Source: Oxalobacteraceae bacterium (lineage in GTDB: Bacteria; Pseudomonadota; Gammaproteobacteria; Burkholderiales; Burkholderiaceae_D). From it: DNA of 64,000 nt. Each line of letters opens with the position of its first letter. Position 1 is the stretch's first letter. The position numbers and the translations under genes were made by a program. The stretch spans positions 28,624 through 92,623 of the forward strand of contig JAJTGD010000011.1 of the NCBI GenBank assembly GCA_021299035.1, read 5' to 3'. Positions 1 to 9,998 of this stretch are shown one piece after another. The notes under the pieces are model-generated. The model did no database searches and was not told the DNA's origin. It saw only the letters and a list, made by a program, of their open reading frames with translations.

Positions 1-1655
1 GCTTCTTGGACTCTCAAGGTCTGTCAGGACAGAAGGATTACTGGGCAGCGGGAGTTCAATACAACCTACTTCCTTTCAAAAATTCTGGAACTGGCATCAG
101 AAATAAAAGGTCACCCAACCTGAACTTGACTACTGCTTCTGCACTGCTTGAGACAGTATCCTCTCGTCCCATCGAGTTTCCCCATACCTTCACCGTAAAA
201 ACTGATCCAACATCAGTTCGACTCGTCTCATCGATCACAAAAGGGACGATTACTTGGCAATCGTCTGGAATTCTAGGTACGTTCTTCGATTCCGCCACAC
301 CATCGCGCCAGAGCATATCTATTCAATTGCAATCGACAAATTCCAGTGGTTACGCCGTTGAGTACGATACAACGCTTGTTTCCGGATCACTACCTCCAGG
401 TTTGACGTTGAATGCAAGTGGAGTGATATCAGGTACCGCTTCCGCAGTCACTTCAGATACAACCTATACATTTCAAGTCAAGGCAAAATCAAGTGGCGCG
501 TCTGATCTGGTAAGTACAGCACTATCCATCATAATTAAGGCACCAAGTTCTATCACTTGGGCATCATCTGGATCTTTAGGGACTTTCTTCGATGTAGGGA
601 CTCCATCTAGAAATGGAATAAATCTTCAATTGTCGGCACTGTCATCAACAGGAGATACAGTCACCTACAACACGATATTAGTGTCTGGTAGCTTGCCACC
701 AGGACTTTCACTTAACTCTTCCGGCGCGATTGTTGGCACAGCAAGTGCTGTTGCTACTGATACTACTTATACATTTAAAGTCAGCGCATCAAGTCCGAAC
801 TCGGGTAGCGCGTCGAGTGCCGATCTGTCCATCACAATTAAGGCACCCGTATTAGTAAAATTCATCACTTCGGGCGCCACCATCCTGAGTGGATCGCCAA
901 CAGTTTCTTCGAACTCGGTTACTTTCCCGGCTGAGTTGACCAATGCAAAAGTTGTTCTTGCCGGAGGCGGTGGAGGCGGCGGTAACGGTGATGGCGGTGG
1001 AGGTGGTGGCGCTGGTGCCCTCCTGATAAATACGAGTTTTGTACTTGGCGGCCAATTCACCTATTCAATTTCTATTGGAAGGGGCGGGGTTGGGGGCGGT
1101 GCTACTGGAACCTGTGGCGCGGGCGAAGATGGTGGATCGACCGCATTTGGAAGCATTGTTGCGCTGGGCGGCGGCGGGGGCGGATGCTCAAATCCAGACT
1201 ATGCAGGACGGAGTGGAGGATCGGGCGGCGGTGCAAGTCAAGACTACGCTGGAGGGAATGCGTCAGGAAGTTGTGGCCAAGTGATTTCCGGATTTTCTTA
1301 TCTCTGTAATGCTGGCGGCTCAGGTAACAAGGGGGGTACCTATCGTGCTGGTGGTGGAGGTGGTGCGGGCAGTGCTGGCACTAGTGGAACAGACACTACC
1401 CCAGGAAATGGTGGCGCAGGATATCTGCTGTCGTCAGATCTAGGTGGAGGATACGTCAGCGGCGGTGGGGGGGGTGGTAACGGTGTTGCAAATTACCCGG
1501 TCGCTAGTGGTGGTAGCGGCGTTGGTGGCAATGCCGGTTCTGGAAACGGTTCAAGCGCAACTGCAAACACAGGGTCCGGTGGGGGCGGAGGTGGGGTATT
1601 AGTAAGCGATTTGGGCGGTGATGGTTCCGATGGCTTTGTAATCATAGGTTATTAA
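1..1655 (+). CDS. Putative Ig-domain / glycine-rich phage-tail-like protein, 5' end missing
   Basis: The reading frame is open at the left edge, so only the C-terminal part (about 550 residues) is visible. Two tandem repeats of about 100 residues each begin with an ITW-x-SSG-x-LGTFFD motif and contain the SGSLPPGL-x-LN-x-SG core of putative Ig (He_PIG-type) domains. They are followed by roughly 270 residues of glycine-rich sequence with many GGGGGG runs, ending in GSDGFVIIGY. Gly-rich C-termini ending in a hydrophobic FVII-type motif are known from phage tail fibre and appendage proteins and from some bacterial surface proteins. Codon use is visibly more AT-rich than in the housekeeping genes to the right, which fits a horizontally acquired gene. 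Function is inferred only: an exposed binding or fibre protein. No signal peptide can be judged because the start is outside the window. Confidence 0.6.
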   Translation, partial: FLDSQGLSGQKDYWAAGVQYNLLPFKNSGTGIRNKRSPNLNLTTASALLETVSSRPIEFPHTFTVKTDPTSVRLVSSITKGTITWQSSGILGTFFDSATPSRQSISIQLQSTNSSGYAVEYDTTLVSGSLPPGLTLNASGVISGTASAVTSDTTYTFQVKAKSSGASDLVSTALSIIIKAPSSITWASSGSLGTFFDVGTPSRNGINLQLSALSSTGDTVTYNTILVSGSLPPGLSLNSSGAIVGTASAVATDTTYTFKVSASSPNSGSASSADLSITIKAPVLVKFITSGATILSGSPTVSSNSVTFPAELTNAKVVLAGGGGGGGNGDGGGGGGAGALLINTSFVLGGQFTYSISIGRGGVGGGATGTCGAGEDGGSTAFGSIVALGGGGGGCSNPDYAGRSGGSGGGASQDYAGGNASGSCGQVISGFSYLCNAGGSGNKGGTYRAGGGGGAGSAGTSGTDTTPGNGGAGYLLSSDLGGGYVSGGGGGGNGVANYPVASGGSGVGGNAGSGNGSSATANTGSGGGGGGVLVSDLGGDGSDGFVIIGY

Positions 1656-1907
1656 TACTCGGCTTCTTCAGTGCAAAAATTATTCGGAATAACGAGATAC
1701 GACGGCAATCCTCTCAAAGGCGAGAGCTGAAACCGTCGTTTAAGTAGCACTAAAAATAGCGTTATTGCGAAAATAGCTCAAGAATTCAAAGTAGATGGCT
1801 TAGGTTACACAGAGCCGGTTCATTTCCTCTAGAAATTTGGTAACAACTCAATTGAAAATTGGGGCTCATACCTTGTGAATGACCCTGAAATTGAACGTGA
1901 AATTTAG
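1656..1907 (+). pseudogene. Possible decayed coding remnant containing a stem-loop
   Basis: This AT-rich gap between the glycine-rich gene and the tRNA contains no intact gene. Read in the same frame as the upstream gene it gives protein-like sequence broken by two in-frame stops: TGA at 1728-1730 and TAG at 1830-1832. The frame finally closes at 1905-1907. The last two segments read like VDGLGYTEPVHFL, then KFGNNSIENWGSYL. The stretch 1699-1740 also holds a 7-bp inverted repeat, acgacgg/ccgtcgt, enclosing ctctc/gagag. It could be a relic of a gene from the same element or chance translation of a non-coding region. I recognise no family. Confidence 0.3.
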
Positions 1908-2008
1908 TTTTAATCTGGGCCCATTTTTTCTAAAATCCGCCAAGCCGGCCGTCTAGAAAGTTCTCGATCTAGGCAGTTTCAAGTAATTGGCCCGGCTGGC
2001 ACGAAAAC

Positions 2009-2039
2009 AAAAAACCCAGTCCGAGAACTGGGCTTTTTG
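2009..2039. terminator. Bidirectional rho-independent terminator of tRNA-Thr
   Basis: A 6-bp stem (cccagt 2015-2020 with actggg 2027-2032) with a 6-nt loop is flanked by six A on the left and five T on the right. It can therefore terminate the minus-strand tRNA transcript, and also any plus-strand transcript coming from the left. Confidence 0.8.
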
Positions 2040-2049
2040 TTTAACACTC

Positions 2050-2125
<76 letters not shown>

Positions 2126-2188
2126 CAAGATTCGAAGTTTAGCAAATCCCACTCCCGCCCCACAAATCCAAGCCGCTGAAGCGTGGAA

Positions 2189-3193
2189 TCAAGTGGCTTG
2201 GTGGTAACCGGTTACTCGCTCGACTTCGTTCTTCGATCCGAGGAAAACCGCAACGCGCTGGTGCAGCCCCGTTGGCTGAATATCCAAGATGCGATGCTGG
2301 CCATCGGTGGCAACACCACCCGCCTGTTCGATGATGAGCGACATCGGATTGGCCTCGTACATCAATCGTAACTTGCCGGGCTTATCAGGATCACGCGCAT
2401 CGGCTGGATACATGAAGATGCCACCACGATTCAAGATGCGGTGGACGTCAGCCACCATTGATGCAATCCAGCGCATGTTGAAATTCTTGCCACGCGGGCC
2501 AGCCTTTCCTTGTTCCAGCTCGTCGACATAGCGGCGGACCGGTGGGTACCAGTGGCGTGCATTTGAGGCATTAATCGCGTATTCAGCGGTGTCAGCCGGA
2601 ATCTTAATATCTCGCTGCGTCATTACCCACGAACCCATCTCGCGATCAAGCGTGAAGCAGTTAACGCCGTTGCCTGTGGTGAGTACCAGCATGGTCTGCG
2701 GACCATAAACCGCATAGCCAGCAGCGACTTGCTTGGTACCCGCTTGGAGGAAGTCCTGCTCGCTGGGTTCCTGCATTCCCTCAGGCGCTTTTAACACCGA
2801 GAAGATCGTGCCGATGGTTACATTGACGTCAATGTTGGAAGAGCCATCCAGCGGATCAAACAGCAGGAGGTACTCACCCTTTGGGTAACGATTCGGTATC
2901 GGGTGAAAGGATTCCATTTCTTCAGACGCCATCGCTGCCAAGTGCCCGCCCCACTCATTGGCTTGCAACAGAATCTCGTTAGAGATGATGTCGAGCTTTT
3001 TTTGAATCTCGCCTTGTACATTTTCGGTACTAGCAGCTCCGAGCACATCTCCGAGCGCACCTTTACTGACTGAATGGCTGATAGTTTTACAAGCACGCGA
3101 GACCACCTCAATCAGCAGGCGCAACTCGGAGGGAATCGAATTGTGGAGTCGCTGCTCTTCGATCAGATGCTGGGTAAGGCTGATCCGCTTCAT
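2189..3193 (-). CDS. fbp: Fructose-1,6-bisphosphatase, class I
   Basis: This enzyme hydrolyses fructose 1,6-bisphosphate to fructose 6-phosphate and inorganic phosphate. It is the committed step of gluconeogenesis and, in autotrophs, of the Calvin cycle; it acts in the cytosol. The product is 334 residues, normal for the family. The metal-binding signature [13 protein letters not shown] sits at about residues 112-124. Substrate-binding features such as MYEANPMS and the terminal-third [15 protein letters not shown] are present. The start ATG has an AGGA ribosome-binding site a few bases upstream. It lies 24 bp after pepN in the same direction, so the two are probably co-transcribed, an arrangement seen in many Burkholderiales. 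The tRNA-Thr and its terminator follow. Confidence 0.96.
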   Translation of the reverse strand: MKRISLTQHLIEEQRLHNSIPSELRLLIEVVSRACKTISHSVSKGALGDVLGAASTENVQGEIQKKLDIISNEILLQANEWGGHLAAMASEEMESFHPIPNRYPKGEYLLLFDPLDGSSNIDVNVTIGTIFSVLKAPEGMQEPSEQDFLQAGTKQVAAGYAVYGPQTMLVLTTGNGVNCFTLDREMGSWVMTQRDIKIPADTAEYAINASNARHWYPPVRRYVDELEQGKAGPRGKNFNMRWIASMVADVHRILNRGGIFMYPADARDPDKPGKLRLMYEANPMSLIIEQAGGVATDGQHRILDIQPTGLHQRVAVFLGSKNEVERVTGYHQAT

Positions 3194-3217
3194 GAAATAT
3201 CCTGATCTGGGAAATAA

Positions 3218-5902
3218 TTAGTCGGCGAGTGCTTTGCCGATCACCTCAGCAACGTCATTCGATAGTGCTTTGGTGGCTACGACTTTTTCTAGGGCAGCTC
3301 TCATGCCGGCTTGTAGTCGCGGGGCATATTTACGCCAGCGATCCAGCGCACGCGCCAGTCGAGCGGCCACCTGCGGGTTGATCTCGTTAAGCACTATTAC
3401 TTGCTCCGCCCAGAGCGAATAGCCCGAACCATCTGCTGCATGGAATTGTGCAGGGTTGTTATTGCAGAAGGCGAATAAAAGACTGCGCGCGCGGTTTGGA
3501 TTTTTGATGGTAAATGCCGGATGTTGCATCAACTCGCGCACACCTCCGGCAGTGGTTGCATGGGATACCGCCTGAAGGCTAAACCATTTATCAATCACCA
3601 GCGCCTCGGTCTCGAATTCTTGATAGAACTGGCGTAATGCACCTGCTGCTGCGGGATGATCATTATTGATCATGGCGGCTAGCGCAGCTAAGCGATCCGT
3701 CATGTTGCCCGCACTGGCTAACTGGGTCCGCACTATGGCTTGTACCGAAGCATCATGTAATTCAGCCAGATAGCTCACAGCATTATTACGCAATGCGCGT
3801 CTACCCGTAGCCTGCGGCTCCGAGCTGTAAGGACCGGTAACTTCATTAGCAGCATAAACTTGCTGTAATTCAGATCGCAGCGAATGTGCAAGGAAGCGAC
3901 GTAATGCCCTGCGAGCTTGATGGATCGCTTGTGGATCGATCACCTCGACCTGCTCCGAGAGCATGCTTTCGGATGGTAGGGTAAGCACCAGATCACGGAA
4001 AGCGGGATCGAGCGTCTCGTCAATGAGCAATTTGCCCAGCGCGTCAGTGATCAATTGATCGAGCGAATCCGGCGGATAGCGCTGATCTAGCGTGACACCA
4101 TCCGCTGCCAGGGCCAACAGGCGACGTGTCATCAGGCGCTGACCAGCCTCCCAACGATTGAATGGGTCGCTATCGTGGGCCAGCAAGAAAGCGAGTTCGT
4201 CGTCGGTATAGTCGTAGTCCAGAACGACTGGGGCGGAAAAATCCCGCAGCAGCGATGGCACCGGTGCTTGCTCAATACCCTCGAAGCTAAAAGTTTGCGT
4301 GTGCTCGGTCAGCTCCAGCACCATCGTGGTTGGCAAAGGCCGAATTGCGTGATCATCCGGCGCACTGTCATGCTTGAGCCTAAGCGGTAAATCATTACCT
4401 TGTGCATCGATCAGACCCACAGCGACCGGAATATGCATCGGCAGTTTATGCCGTTGACCGGGTGTGGCCGGACAAGTCTGCGTTAGTTGCAGGGTGTAGC
4501 TACGATTAACCTCGTCATACTCAGTCTGTACTTTGACACGAGGCGTTCCTGCCTGACTGTACCAACGCTCGAACTGCGCCAAGTCTCTACCTGCGGCATC
4601 GGCCATCGCAGCACGAAAATCATCACAGGTCACCGCCTGACCATCATGGCGAGCGAAGTACAAATCCATCCCGCGACGGAATGCCTCTCGGCCCAACAAG
4701 GTCTGGTACATCCGCACGACCTCAGCACCTTTTTCATAGATGGTGAGCGTGTAGAAGTTATTGATCTCGACATAAGAATCTGGGCGCACCGGATGCGCCA
4801 TCGGACCACCATCTTCGGGGAACTGCGCAGCGCGTAATACGCGTACATCTTCGATGCGCTTGACTGCACGGCCACTGGCACTACCCATCATGTCCGCTGA
4901 AAACTCTTGATCTCGAAATACCGTCAAACCTTCTTTGAGCGACAGCTGAAACCAGTCACGGCAGGTAACGCGATTACCCGTCCAGTTATGGAAATACTCA
5001 TGCGCGACTACAGATTCAATACCTGCGTAGTCAGCATCGGTAGCGATGCGTGAATTCGCTAATACATATTTGGTATTGAAGATATTCAGACCTTTATTCT
5101 CCATTGCTCCCATGTTGAAGTCGCTGACAGCGACAACCATGAAGCGGTCGAGATCCAACTCCAGTCCGAAGCGCTCTTCATCCCACCGAATACTTTTGAT
5201 CAGCGAGGACATAGCGTGCGCGGTTTTGTCGAGATTGCCCTCTTCAACCCACACTTGCAGTAAAGCGTCGCGGCCGGACTTTAGGCGAATCTGCTGTTCT
5301 TCACAAACCAGTTTGCCTGCGACCAAGGCAAATAAATAGGATGGTTTTTTGAAGGGGTCTTCCCACAAGGCGTAGTGCCGACCGTCACCCAGATCGCCCT
5401 CCTCGATCAGGTTACCGTTGGATAGCAGTACTGGGTATTGCTGCTTGTCGGCTCGTAGCATGACTCGATACTTCGCCATGACATCGGGACGATCAGGGAA
5501 ATAAGTGATTTTCCGGAAACCCTCCGCTTCACATTGGGTGAAGAAATTTCCGTTTGAAACATACAGCCCCATCAGCGAAGTATTCTTCTCGGGGTTTATC
5601 AGGGTCTCGATTTCCAGCACGACATGGTCCGGCGCGTTCAGAATCCGCAAAGTTCCTTTGCGTAAGCTGTACTCGCGCTTACCGAGGGTTTTCCCATTCA
5701 TTCGCAACGCAAGCAGCTGCAATGAGTCGCCGTGCAAGATGAGTTCTTTTTGCTTGCTTTGCGGATTGCGCTGCAGGGTGCTGCGCGCCGCCACCCGCGT
5801 GTGCCCAGGGTCAAGGTCGAAGCCTATGTCAATGCTCTCCACCAAATAAGCCGGTGGCTGGTAGTCTTGACGGTGAATCGCAACAGCGGTGTCGGTACGC
5901 AT
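3218..5902 (-). CDS. pepN: Aminopeptidase N (M1 family)
   Basis: This is a zinc-dependent cytosolic aminopeptidase that removes N-terminal residues from peptides during intracellular protein turnover. The 894-residue length matches the bacterial PepN subfamily. The exopeptidase signature GAMEN is at residues 265-269 and the zinc site HEYFH at 301-305, with the third ligand Glu at 324, giving the canonical HExxH-18-E spacing. The C-terminal half is the helical PepN-type domain. No signal peptide is present. The gene precedes fbp by 24 bp, so the pair is probably one transcription unit. Its promoter would lie in the roughly 90 bp shared divergently with the DUF4136 lipoprotein gene. Confidence 0.96.
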   Translation of the reverse strand: MRTDTAVAIHRQDYQPPAYLVESIDIGFDLDPGHTRVAARSTLQRNPQSKQKELILHGDSLQLLALRMNGKTLGKREYSLRKGTLRILNAPDHVVLEIETLINPEKNTSLMGLYVSNGNFFTQCEAEGFRKITYFPDRPDVMAKYRVMLRADKQQYPVLLSNGNLIEEGDLGDGRHYALWEDPFKKPSYLFALVAGKLVCEEQQIRLKSGRDALLQVWVEEGNLDKTAHAMSSLIKSIRWDEERFGLELDLDRFMVVAVSDFNMGAMENKGLNIFNTKYVLANSRIATDADYAGIESVVAHEYFHNWTGNRVTCRDWFQLSLKEGLTVFRDQEFSADMMGSASGRAVKRIEDVRVLRAAQFPEDGGPMAHPVRPDSYVEINNFYTLTIYEKGAEVVRMYQTLLGREAFRRGMDLYFARHDGQAVTCDDFRAAMADAAGRDLAQFERWYSQAGTPRVKVQTEYDEVNRSYTLQLTQTCPATPGQRHKLPMHIPVAVGLIDAQGNDLPLRLKHDSAPDDHAIRPLPTTMVLELTEHTQTFSFEGIEQAPVPSLLRDFSAPVVLDYDYTDDELAFLLAHDSDPFNRWEAGQRLMTRRLLALAADGVTLDQRYPPDSLDQLITDALGKLLIDETLDPAFRDLVLTLPSESMLSEQVEVIDPQAIHQARRALRRFLAHSLRSELQQVYAANEVTGPYSSEPQATGRRALRNNAVSYLAELHDASVQAIVRTQLASAGNMTDRLAALAAMINNDHPAAAGALRQFYQEFETEALVIDKWFSLQAVSHATTAGGVRELMQHPAFTIKNPNRARSLLFAFCNNNPAQFHAADGSGYSLWAEQVIVLNEINPQVAARLARALDRWRKYAPRLQAGMRAALEKVVATKALSNDVAEVIGKALAD

Positions 5903-5995
5903 GGAATTGTGATGAGATGCAAAAATAATCAGCAGCGCATTTTACCAAGGCGGCAGCCCGCAGTAACATTCAAGTACGCTTAATTCGGAGGACGC

Positions 5996-6649
5996 ATGCC
6001 ATCGTGGCAAAGAGGGTTTTTAGTCATACTTGTGGCGTTTTCTTTCTTGGTGTCGGGTTGTGCCACGAAAATACGCTCAGAGGTCACGTCGTTTCATCAG
6101 TGGCCCGCGGATGTTGCTGGTCGACGCTTTACGTTTATCCATGAAGGCGATGAAGGCAAGAGCTTGGAACGCCAAAGCTATGAAAACCTGATTCGTGGCG
6201 AGTTGCTGAAGCTTGGTCTGACTGAACAGACCGCCGAAACACCGTCGCAACTCGCGGTGCGCGTTGAGTATCGAATCAACGGTCGAGATGTTCGGGTCAT
6301 CGAGACCGTGCTGGTCGACCCTTGGTATGGCACGCCTTGGTATGGCCCGGGCTTCTACAATCCTTACTGGGGCTGGTACGGTTACGGACCGCCCTATCCC
6401 GGGCCGATGTGGCCGAGCATGCCCGTGGCCCGTGAGCAGTCACGGCGTTATTCGGTATTCCACAGCGAGCTTCGCATACGGATTACCGACAAGGCCAGCG
6501 AGCAAACCTGGTTCGAGGTGACGGTCAAAAGCGAAGGCGAGCAAGGCAATCTCGCTACCGTGATGCCCTACTTGGTACAGGCCGCGTTCAAGGATTTCCC
6601 CGGCACACACGGTGTACCGAGGGTGATTGAGATGAAGTTCAATAAGTAA
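5996..6649 (+). CDS. DUF4136-type lipoprotein
   Basis: This is a 217-residue predicted lipoprotein. The N-terminus has a basic start, a hydrophobic stretch and the lipobox LVSGC, so the mature protein would begin at the cysteine near residue 22. The body has the layout of DUF4136 lipoproteins: an N-terminal strand-rich region, a central aromatic/proline/glycine loop rich in Trp and Tyr (DPWYGTPWYGPGFYNPYWG), and a C-terminal region resembling FEVTVKSEG. A good ribosome-binding site, GGAGG, lies 5 bases before the ATG. It is monocistronic, divergent from pepN, and converges on the quinone-reductase gene with only 15 bp between them. Its biochemical role is unknown; location in the outer-membrane periplasmic leaflet is inferred from the lipobox. 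Confidence 0.85.
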   Translation: MPSWQRGFLVILVAFSFLVSGCATKIRSEVTSFHQWPADVAGRRFTFIHEGDEGKSLERQSYENLIRGELLKLGLTEQTAETPSQLAVRVEYRINGRDVRVIETVLVDPWYGTPWYGPGFYNPYWGWYGYGPPYPGPMWPSMPVAREQSRRYSVFHSELRIRITDKASEQTWFEVTVKSEGEQGNLATVMPYLVQAAFKDFPGTHGVPRVIEMKFNK

Positions 6650-6664
6650 AAAAGTCGCTGGCTA

Positions 6665-7639
6665 TTACGGAATCAGAATCGTTGATCCTGTGGTCTTGCG
6701 CGACTCCAGATCGATATGCGCCTGCTGCGCATCCTTTAATGGGTAGCGCTGATTGATCTCGATCTTGACCTTGCCACTGGCGACCATATCAAACAGCTCG
6801 TTCGCAGTCGCCTCAAGATCACTACGCGTTGCGGTATAGCTAAAAAGCGTTGGCCGCGTGACAAACAAAGATCCACGCGAGGCCAATTCTTGCAATGAAA
6901 ATGGCGGGACTGGCCCGGATGCCGAGCCGTAGCTGACCATCATGCCCATCGGCGACAAGCAATCCAGCGACTTCGTCCAGGTATCCACACCAATCGAGTC
7001 ATACACCACTGGCACACCTTTGCCGCCTGTGATCTCTTTCACTCGCGCGACGAAGTCTTCCTTGTTGTAGTTGATGGTGTGCGTACAACCATGCGCCTTG
7101 GCCAAAGCGGCTTTCTCATCGGATCCGACAGTGCCAATCATGGTGACGCCAAGCGCCTTTGCCCATTGGCAGGCAATCAGACCAACACCACCAGCCGCCG
7201 CGTGAAACAGAATGGTTTCACCGCCCTTGAGTGGAAAGGTGCGTCGGAACAGATACTGCACCGTCATACCCTGCAACATCATCGCTGCGGCCGTATCGAA
7301 ATCGATCGCATCTGGTAGTTTCACCAGACCAGCAGCTGGCATCACACGCACCTCGGCGTAAGCACCGGGCGGGCGGCAAGCGTAAGCGACCCGGTCGCCC
7401 ACTTTCACCTCGGTCACGCCAGTGCCAATTGCCTCAACAACACCGGCACCTTCCATGCCGATACCTGCCGGCAGCGGTTGCGGGTAGAGCCCGGTACGGA
7501 AGTAGACATCGATGTAGTTCAGGCCAATTGCATGATGACGGACACGCGCTTCGCCCGGCCCTGGCTCGCCGACCTCGACGTCGACATACTCCATCACCTC
7601 TGGGCCACCGTTCTTGAAGCACCGGATTGCTTTTGTCAT
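6665..7639 (-). CDS. NADPH:quinone oxidoreductase, zinc-independent MDR family
   Basis: This 324-residue medium-chain dehydrogenase/reductase most resembles quinone oxidoreductase (Qor), which reduces quinones with NADPH in the cytosol. An N-terminal GroES-like domain (about residues 1-120) is followed by a Rossmann fold with the nucleotide-binding motif AAAGGVGLIACQ. The zinc-binding cysteines of alcohol dehydrogenases are absent, as expected for quinone reductases. I chose the ATG giving MTKAIRCF rather than the upstream in-frame start, because family members begin here and a purine-rich GGGGGTAG lies just upstream. The exact substrate is not determined by the sequence. It is a single gene, convergent with the DUF4136 gene. 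Confidence 0.88.
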   Translation of the reverse strand: MTKAIRCFKNGGPEVMEYVDVEVGEPGPGEARVRHHAIGLNYIDVYFRTGLYPQPLPAGIGMEGAGVVEAIGTGVTEVKVGDRVAYACRPPGAYAEVRVMPAAGLVKLPDAIDFDTAAAMMLQGMTVQYLFRRTFPLKGGETILFHAAAGGVGLIACQWAKALGVTMIGTVGSDEKAALAKAHGCTHTINYNKEDFVARVKEITGGKGVPVVYDSIGVDTWTKSLDCLSPMGMMVSYGSASGPVPPFSLQELASRGSLFVTRPTLFSYTATRSDLEATANELFDMVASGKVKIEINQRYPLKDAQQAHIDLESRKTTGSTILIP

Positions 7640-7924
7640 GACTACCCCCGCAATGATTGTTTCCAAAACCCCGGATCATACCGACAATCGAGCGATGGTT
7701 CCGAGCCTGAGAATCAAGCCGACACTCGGCAAAAAGGCGCCCAACATTGCTGTGTTATCGCTGTGTTTCTGGCTGCTAGGGGTCATTTTGGCAAGGCCGA
7801 TATGTTAAGATCGCGTCCCTGTTTGCAAGCCGCCAGCACGCCGAAAAATCTGCGTAAGGCTTTGATTTAAATAAGTATTTGCCGACCTAAGCGCGGCACC
7901 CCAGGATCAGGAAGACGCACCGAC

Positions 7925-8650
7925 ATGGCTGGACATAGTAAGTGGGCCAACATCAAGCACAAGAAGGCGGCGACCGATGCCAAGCGCGGCAGAATCTGGA
8001 CCCGTCTGATCAAAGAGATTACCGTTGCCGCTCGCTTGGGTGGGGGTGACATTGTTTCGAATCCACGGCTCCGCTTGGCGGTTGACAGAGCGGCTGACGC
8101 CAACATGCCCAAAGATAACGTCAACCGTGCGATTCAGCGCGGCACGGGTGGGCTGGAGGGTGCGAACTATGAAGAGATTCGGTATGAAGGTTACGGCCTG
8201 AATGGTGCAGCGGTGATGGTCGATTGCATGACCGACAACCGCGTACGTACCGTCGCCGAAGTTCGGCATGCCTTCAGCAAGTTCGGTGGCAACATGGGCA
8301 GCGAGGGCTCGGTCGCTTTCCTGTTCAAGCATTGCGGCCAAATGTTGTTTGCGCCAGGCACGAACGAAGACGCGTTAATGGAAGCTGCACTGGAAGCCGG
8401 TGCTGAGGATGTGGTTGCCGACGACGAGGGTGGGTTCGAAGTTATCACCGATCCGTATGAGTTTTCGCGGATACGCGAGGCGTTAGAAAAAGCCGGCTTC
8501 ACGCCAGCACTAGCCGAGGTCACCATGAAACCATCTACCAGCACTGACCTGAGCGGAGACGATGCGGTAAAAATGCAGAAACTGCTTGATGCGCTGGAAA
8601 ACCTAGACGATGTTCAAGAGGTCTATACCAACGCCGTCATCAATGAATGA
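7925..8650 (+). CDS. yebC: YebC/PmpR family translational/transcriptional regulator
   Basis: This 241-residue protein has the invariant YebC/TACO1 N-terminus [14 protein letters not shown], then the three-domain body with the RAI-type and GxGL motifs ([19 protein letters not shown]). Members have been described as DNA-binding regulators and, more recently, as ribosome-associated factors that relieve stalling on polyproline. The sequence alone does not choose between these roles. It starts the forward housekeeping block and is followed after about 50 bp by purD. The 285 bp upstream contain no gene, and I could not identify a convincing promoter in them. A GGAAG stretch lies about 10 bases before the ATG. 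Confidence 0.95.
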   Translation: MAGHSKWANIKHKKAATDAKRGRIWTRLIKEITVAARLGGGDIVSNPRLRLAVDRAADANMPKDNVNRAIQRGTGGLEGANYEEIRYEGYGLNGAAVMVDCMTDNRVRTVAEVRHAFSKFGGNMGSEGSVAFLFKHCGQMLFAPGTNEDALMEAALEAGAEDVVADDEGGFEVITDPYEFSRIREALEKAGFTPALAEVTMKPSTSTDLSGDDAVKMQKLLDALENLDDVQEVYTNAVINE

Positions 8651-8701
8651 CCTTCTCCGCTGTTTGTCAGCGCCGCACACCCGACATCCATTTAATTGCT
8701 C

Positions 8702-9976
8702 ATGAAGATTCTCGTTGTAGGCTCAGGTGGTCGTGAACACGCGCTAGCGTGGAAACTGGCCCAATCAAAACGTATCCAGATCGTGATGGTGGCACCGGGC
8801 AATGGCGGAACCGCATCGGATCCACGCCTGAAAAATGTCCCCATCACCGATCCCAAACAACTGGCCGACTTTGCCGAGCAAGAGCACATCGCATTAACCG
8901 TGGTCGGGCCGGAAGCGCCCTTGGCGGCAGGTATCGTCGACTTGTTCCGGGAGCGTGGTCTGAAAATCTTTGGTCCTACGCAGCGCGCAGCGCAGCTTGA
9001 GGCCTCGAAAGATTTTGCGAAATCGTTCATGCAACGCCATGGCATTCCTACGGCGCATTCCCAAACCTTCGTTGATGTCGCAGCTGCGCATCAGTATGTG
9101 GATCAGCAAGGTGCCCCGATTGTTATCAAGGCCGACGGCCTTGCTGCAGGCAAAGGGGTCGTGGTCGCAATGTCGCTCGATGAAGCGCATCAGGCGATCG
9201 ACATGATGCTGTCGGATAACCGCCTTGGCGATGCCGGCGCGCGCGTCGTCATTGAGGAATTTCTCGAGGGTGAAGAAGCGAGTTTCATCGTTATGGTCGA
9301 TGGTAGCAATGTGCTGCCACTCGCTACCAGCCAGGACCATAAACGCCTACTGGACAATGATCAGGGGCCGAACACTGGTGGCATGGGCGCGTACTCACCT
9401 GCGCCCATCGTTACACCGCAACTCCATGCGCGGGTGATGCGCGAGATTATCCTACCCACCGTACAAGGTATGGCGAAAGAAGGTGAGGCCTATACTGGCT
9501 TCTTGTACGCAGGCCTAATGATTGATGCGCAAGGCAATCCAAAAACGCTTGAGTTCAATTGCCGCATGGGCGATCCTGAGACGCAACCCATCATGGCGCG
9601 TCTGAAAACTGATCTGGTCACTGTGATTGAGCACGCAGTGAATGGCACGCTGAAAGATATCGAACTTGATTGGGACCGCAGAACCGCACTCGGTGTTGTG
9701 CTGGCCGCTGCAGGTTATCCCGATGCCCCCAGAAAAGGCGATGTCATCAGCGGTATTCCGGAAGAATCAGAAGACAGCGTTACCTTCCATGCGGGCACGA
9801 TCATCGATAGCGTTGCGTTGAAAACAGCGGGTGGTCGAGTGCTGTGCGTGGTTGGATTGGGTGACAGCGTGCGCGTAGCGCAAAAGCACGCCTACGAGGC
9901 CATAGAAAAAGTGAAGTTTGACGGTATGCAGTTCCGTCATGACATTGGCTGGCGTGCGCTCAAGCGTCCGGGCTGA
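8702..9976 (+). CDS. purD: Phosphoribosylamine-glycine ligase (GARS)
   Basis: PurD catalyses the ATP-dependent joining of 5-phosphoribosylamine and glycine, the second step of purine synthesis. The product is 424 residues, the normal length. The N-terminal GSGGREHA motif at residues 7-14, an ATP-grasp domain with GDPETQP and EFNCRMGDPETQ, and the internal IKADGLAAGKGVVVA loop identify it clearly. I chose the ATG beginning MKILVVG; an in-frame TTG two codons earlier is less likely. It follows yebC and precedes hemF by 22 bp, so these probably share transcripts. No neighbouring purine genes are present, and purine repression cannot be judged here. Confidence 0.96.
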   Translation: MKILVVGSGGREHALAWKLAQSKRIQIVMVAPGNGGTASDPRLKNVPITDPKQLADFAEQEHIALTVVGPEAPLAAGIVDLFRERGLKIFGPTQRAAQLEASKDFAKSFMQRHGIPTAHSQTFVDVAAAHQYVDQQGAPIVIKADGLAAGKGVVVAMSLDEAHQAIDMMLSDNRLGDAGARVVIEEFLEGEEASFIVMVDGSNVLPLATSQDHKRLLDNDQGPNTGGMGAYSPAPIVTPQLHARVMREIILPTVQGMAKEGEAYTGFLYAGLMIDAQGNPKTLEFNCRMGDPETQPIMARLKTDLVTVIEHAVNGTLKDIELDWDRRTALGVVLAAAGYPDAPRKGDVISGIPEESEDSVTFHAGTIIDSVALKTAGGRVLCVVGLGDSVRVAQKHAYEAIEKVKFDGMQFRHDIGWRALKRPG

Positions 9977-9998
9977 ATAGAAAAAGGAAGATCAGGCA

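Noticed and set aside
1690..1745. Riboswitch-like fold
   Set aside because: The hairpin has paired arms, but I could not match it to the conserved core of any riboswitch class I know, and no intact gene follows it.
1..2049. Diversity-generating retroelement with the glycine-rich gene as variable protein
   Set aside because: There is no reverse transcriptase, no template repeat and no C-type lectin fold in view. A hairpin after the gene is not enough.
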